DNA of 64,000 bases from Megachile rotundata (Eukaryota > Arthropoda > Insecta > Hymenoptera > Megachilidae), in the NCBI RefSeq assembly GCF_050947335.1, contig NW_027473352.1, positions 62,001 to 126,000 on the forward strand, in the 5' to 3' direction. Below, piece by piece: positions 63,845-64,000 of this stretch. The position numbers were made by a program, and so were the translations under genes. A model generated the notes under the pieces. The model was not told where the DNA came from and did not search any database. It saw only the letters and a list, made by a program, of their open reading frames with translations. Numbering within the stretch: position 1 is the stretch's first letter; each line of letters begins with the position of its first letter.

Positions 63845-64000
63845 GATTGTGCGATTGTGATTGTGCGATTGTGATTGTGCGATTGTGATTGTGCGATTGT
63901 GATTGTGCGATTGTGATTGTGCGATTGTGATTGTGCGATTGTGATTGTGCGATTGTGATTGTGCGATTGTGATTGTGCGATTGTGATTGTGCGATTGTGA
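63845..64000 (+). repeat. GTGCG block, at least 11 units, open at window end
   Basis: CpG cytosines 63,852-63,992 at 14-bp spacing. The block continues past the window edge. Confidence 0.94.

Larger units (their letters stand above)
1..64000 (+). repeat. Continuous 14-bp minisatellite/satellite array
   Basis: The entire window is built from the unit GTGTGATTGTGATT and close variants, in one orientation. The unit splits into a 6-mer GTGATT and an 8-mer GTGTGATT. The canonical unit has 7 T, 5 G, 2 A and no C, so the strands are strongly asymmetric. No unrelated sequence of even a few tens of bases was seen, and both window edges lie inside the array. The scale and nested repeats point to eukaryotic satellite DNA; the species and chromosomal position are unknown. 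Confidence 0.98.

Noticed and set aside
1..64000. Telomeric repeat
   Set aside because: The strand is G/T rich, but no TTAGGG-like, TTTAGGG-like or irregular yeast-type G-run repeat is present, and telomeres do not show multi-kilobase higher-order repeats with mosaic modules.
1..64000. Centromeric satellite with CENP-B box
   Set aside because: No TTCG....CGGG box was seen and the unit is far shorter than a nucleosome-scale monomer. A centromeric or pericentromeric location remains possible but unsupported.
1..64000. Tranposon, LTR, tRNA or rRNA inserted in the array
   Set aside because: Scanning both strands found no poly-A, terminal inverted repeat, tRNA-like or rRNA-like segment; all departures from the unit are small substitutions or 6/8-bp steps.
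1..64000. Z-DNA or G-quadruplex domain
   Set aside because: Purine-pyrimidine alternation breaks at every GATT, giving at most short GTGTG tracts, and G-runs of three are rare and isolated.

Overview
The whole 64 kb window is one uninterrupted tandem-repeat array. The core unit is 14 bp, GTGTGATTGTGATT on the + strand, and I found no stretch of unrelated sequence. There is no convincing gene, RNA gene, transposon, CRISPR array or regulatory site. The orientation never flips, and the array is open at both ends, so its true length exceeds 64 kb. This organisation (minisatellite units, multi-kilobase higher-order repeats, thousands of bases of identical units) indicates eukaryotic heterochromatin-like satellite DNA, probably from a long-read assembly. 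The species cannot be named from the sequence. Many variant units differ only by TG versus CG, which would suit a genome with CpG methylation; that is inference.

The array has three levels. (1) The 14-mer is a 6-mer (GTGATT) plus an 8-mer (GTGTGATT); occasional extra 6-mers or 8-mers shift the phase. (2) Units of one type form blocks: canonical GTGTGATTGTGATT, 'GTGCG' blocks (GTGCGATTGTGATT), 'GCGATT' blocks (GTGTGATTGCGATT) and 'GTTATT' blocks (GTGTTATTGTGATT). Between these lie mosaic modules of mixed units rich in GATCG, GACTG, GGGATT, GATGG and GATTCTG variants. (3) Mosaic modules and blocks recur in a conserved order as higher-order repeats of about 1.1 to 7.9 kb.

Layout: 1-5.3 kb is mosaic with short canonical blocks and a nested 1126/306 bp duplication. 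5.3-9.8 kb holds four copies of a roughly 1.18 kb higher-order repeat. 9.8-24.3 kb holds GTGCG and GCGATT blocks, then modules repeated at 5.87-5.92 kb and 3.73 kb spacing with canonical blocks up to 1.7 kb. 24.3-41.8 kb is a mixture of the same modules with canonical blocks of 1.5 and 1.9 kb. 41.83-49.49 kb and 49.49 kb onward are two copies of a roughly 7.66 kb repeat; the second ends in a 4.23 kb block of about 302 apparently identical units (55,622-59,851). 59.9-64 kb has tandem copies at 1756 and 1558 bp spacing and ends inside a GTGCG block.

Many long open frames exist on the - strand, up to 861 codons. They are products of the repeat: the canonical - strand unit has no stop in any frame, and because 14 is not divisible by 3 all three frames give the same cyclic 14-residue peptide (QSQSHNHNHTITIT). 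I do not annotate them as genes.
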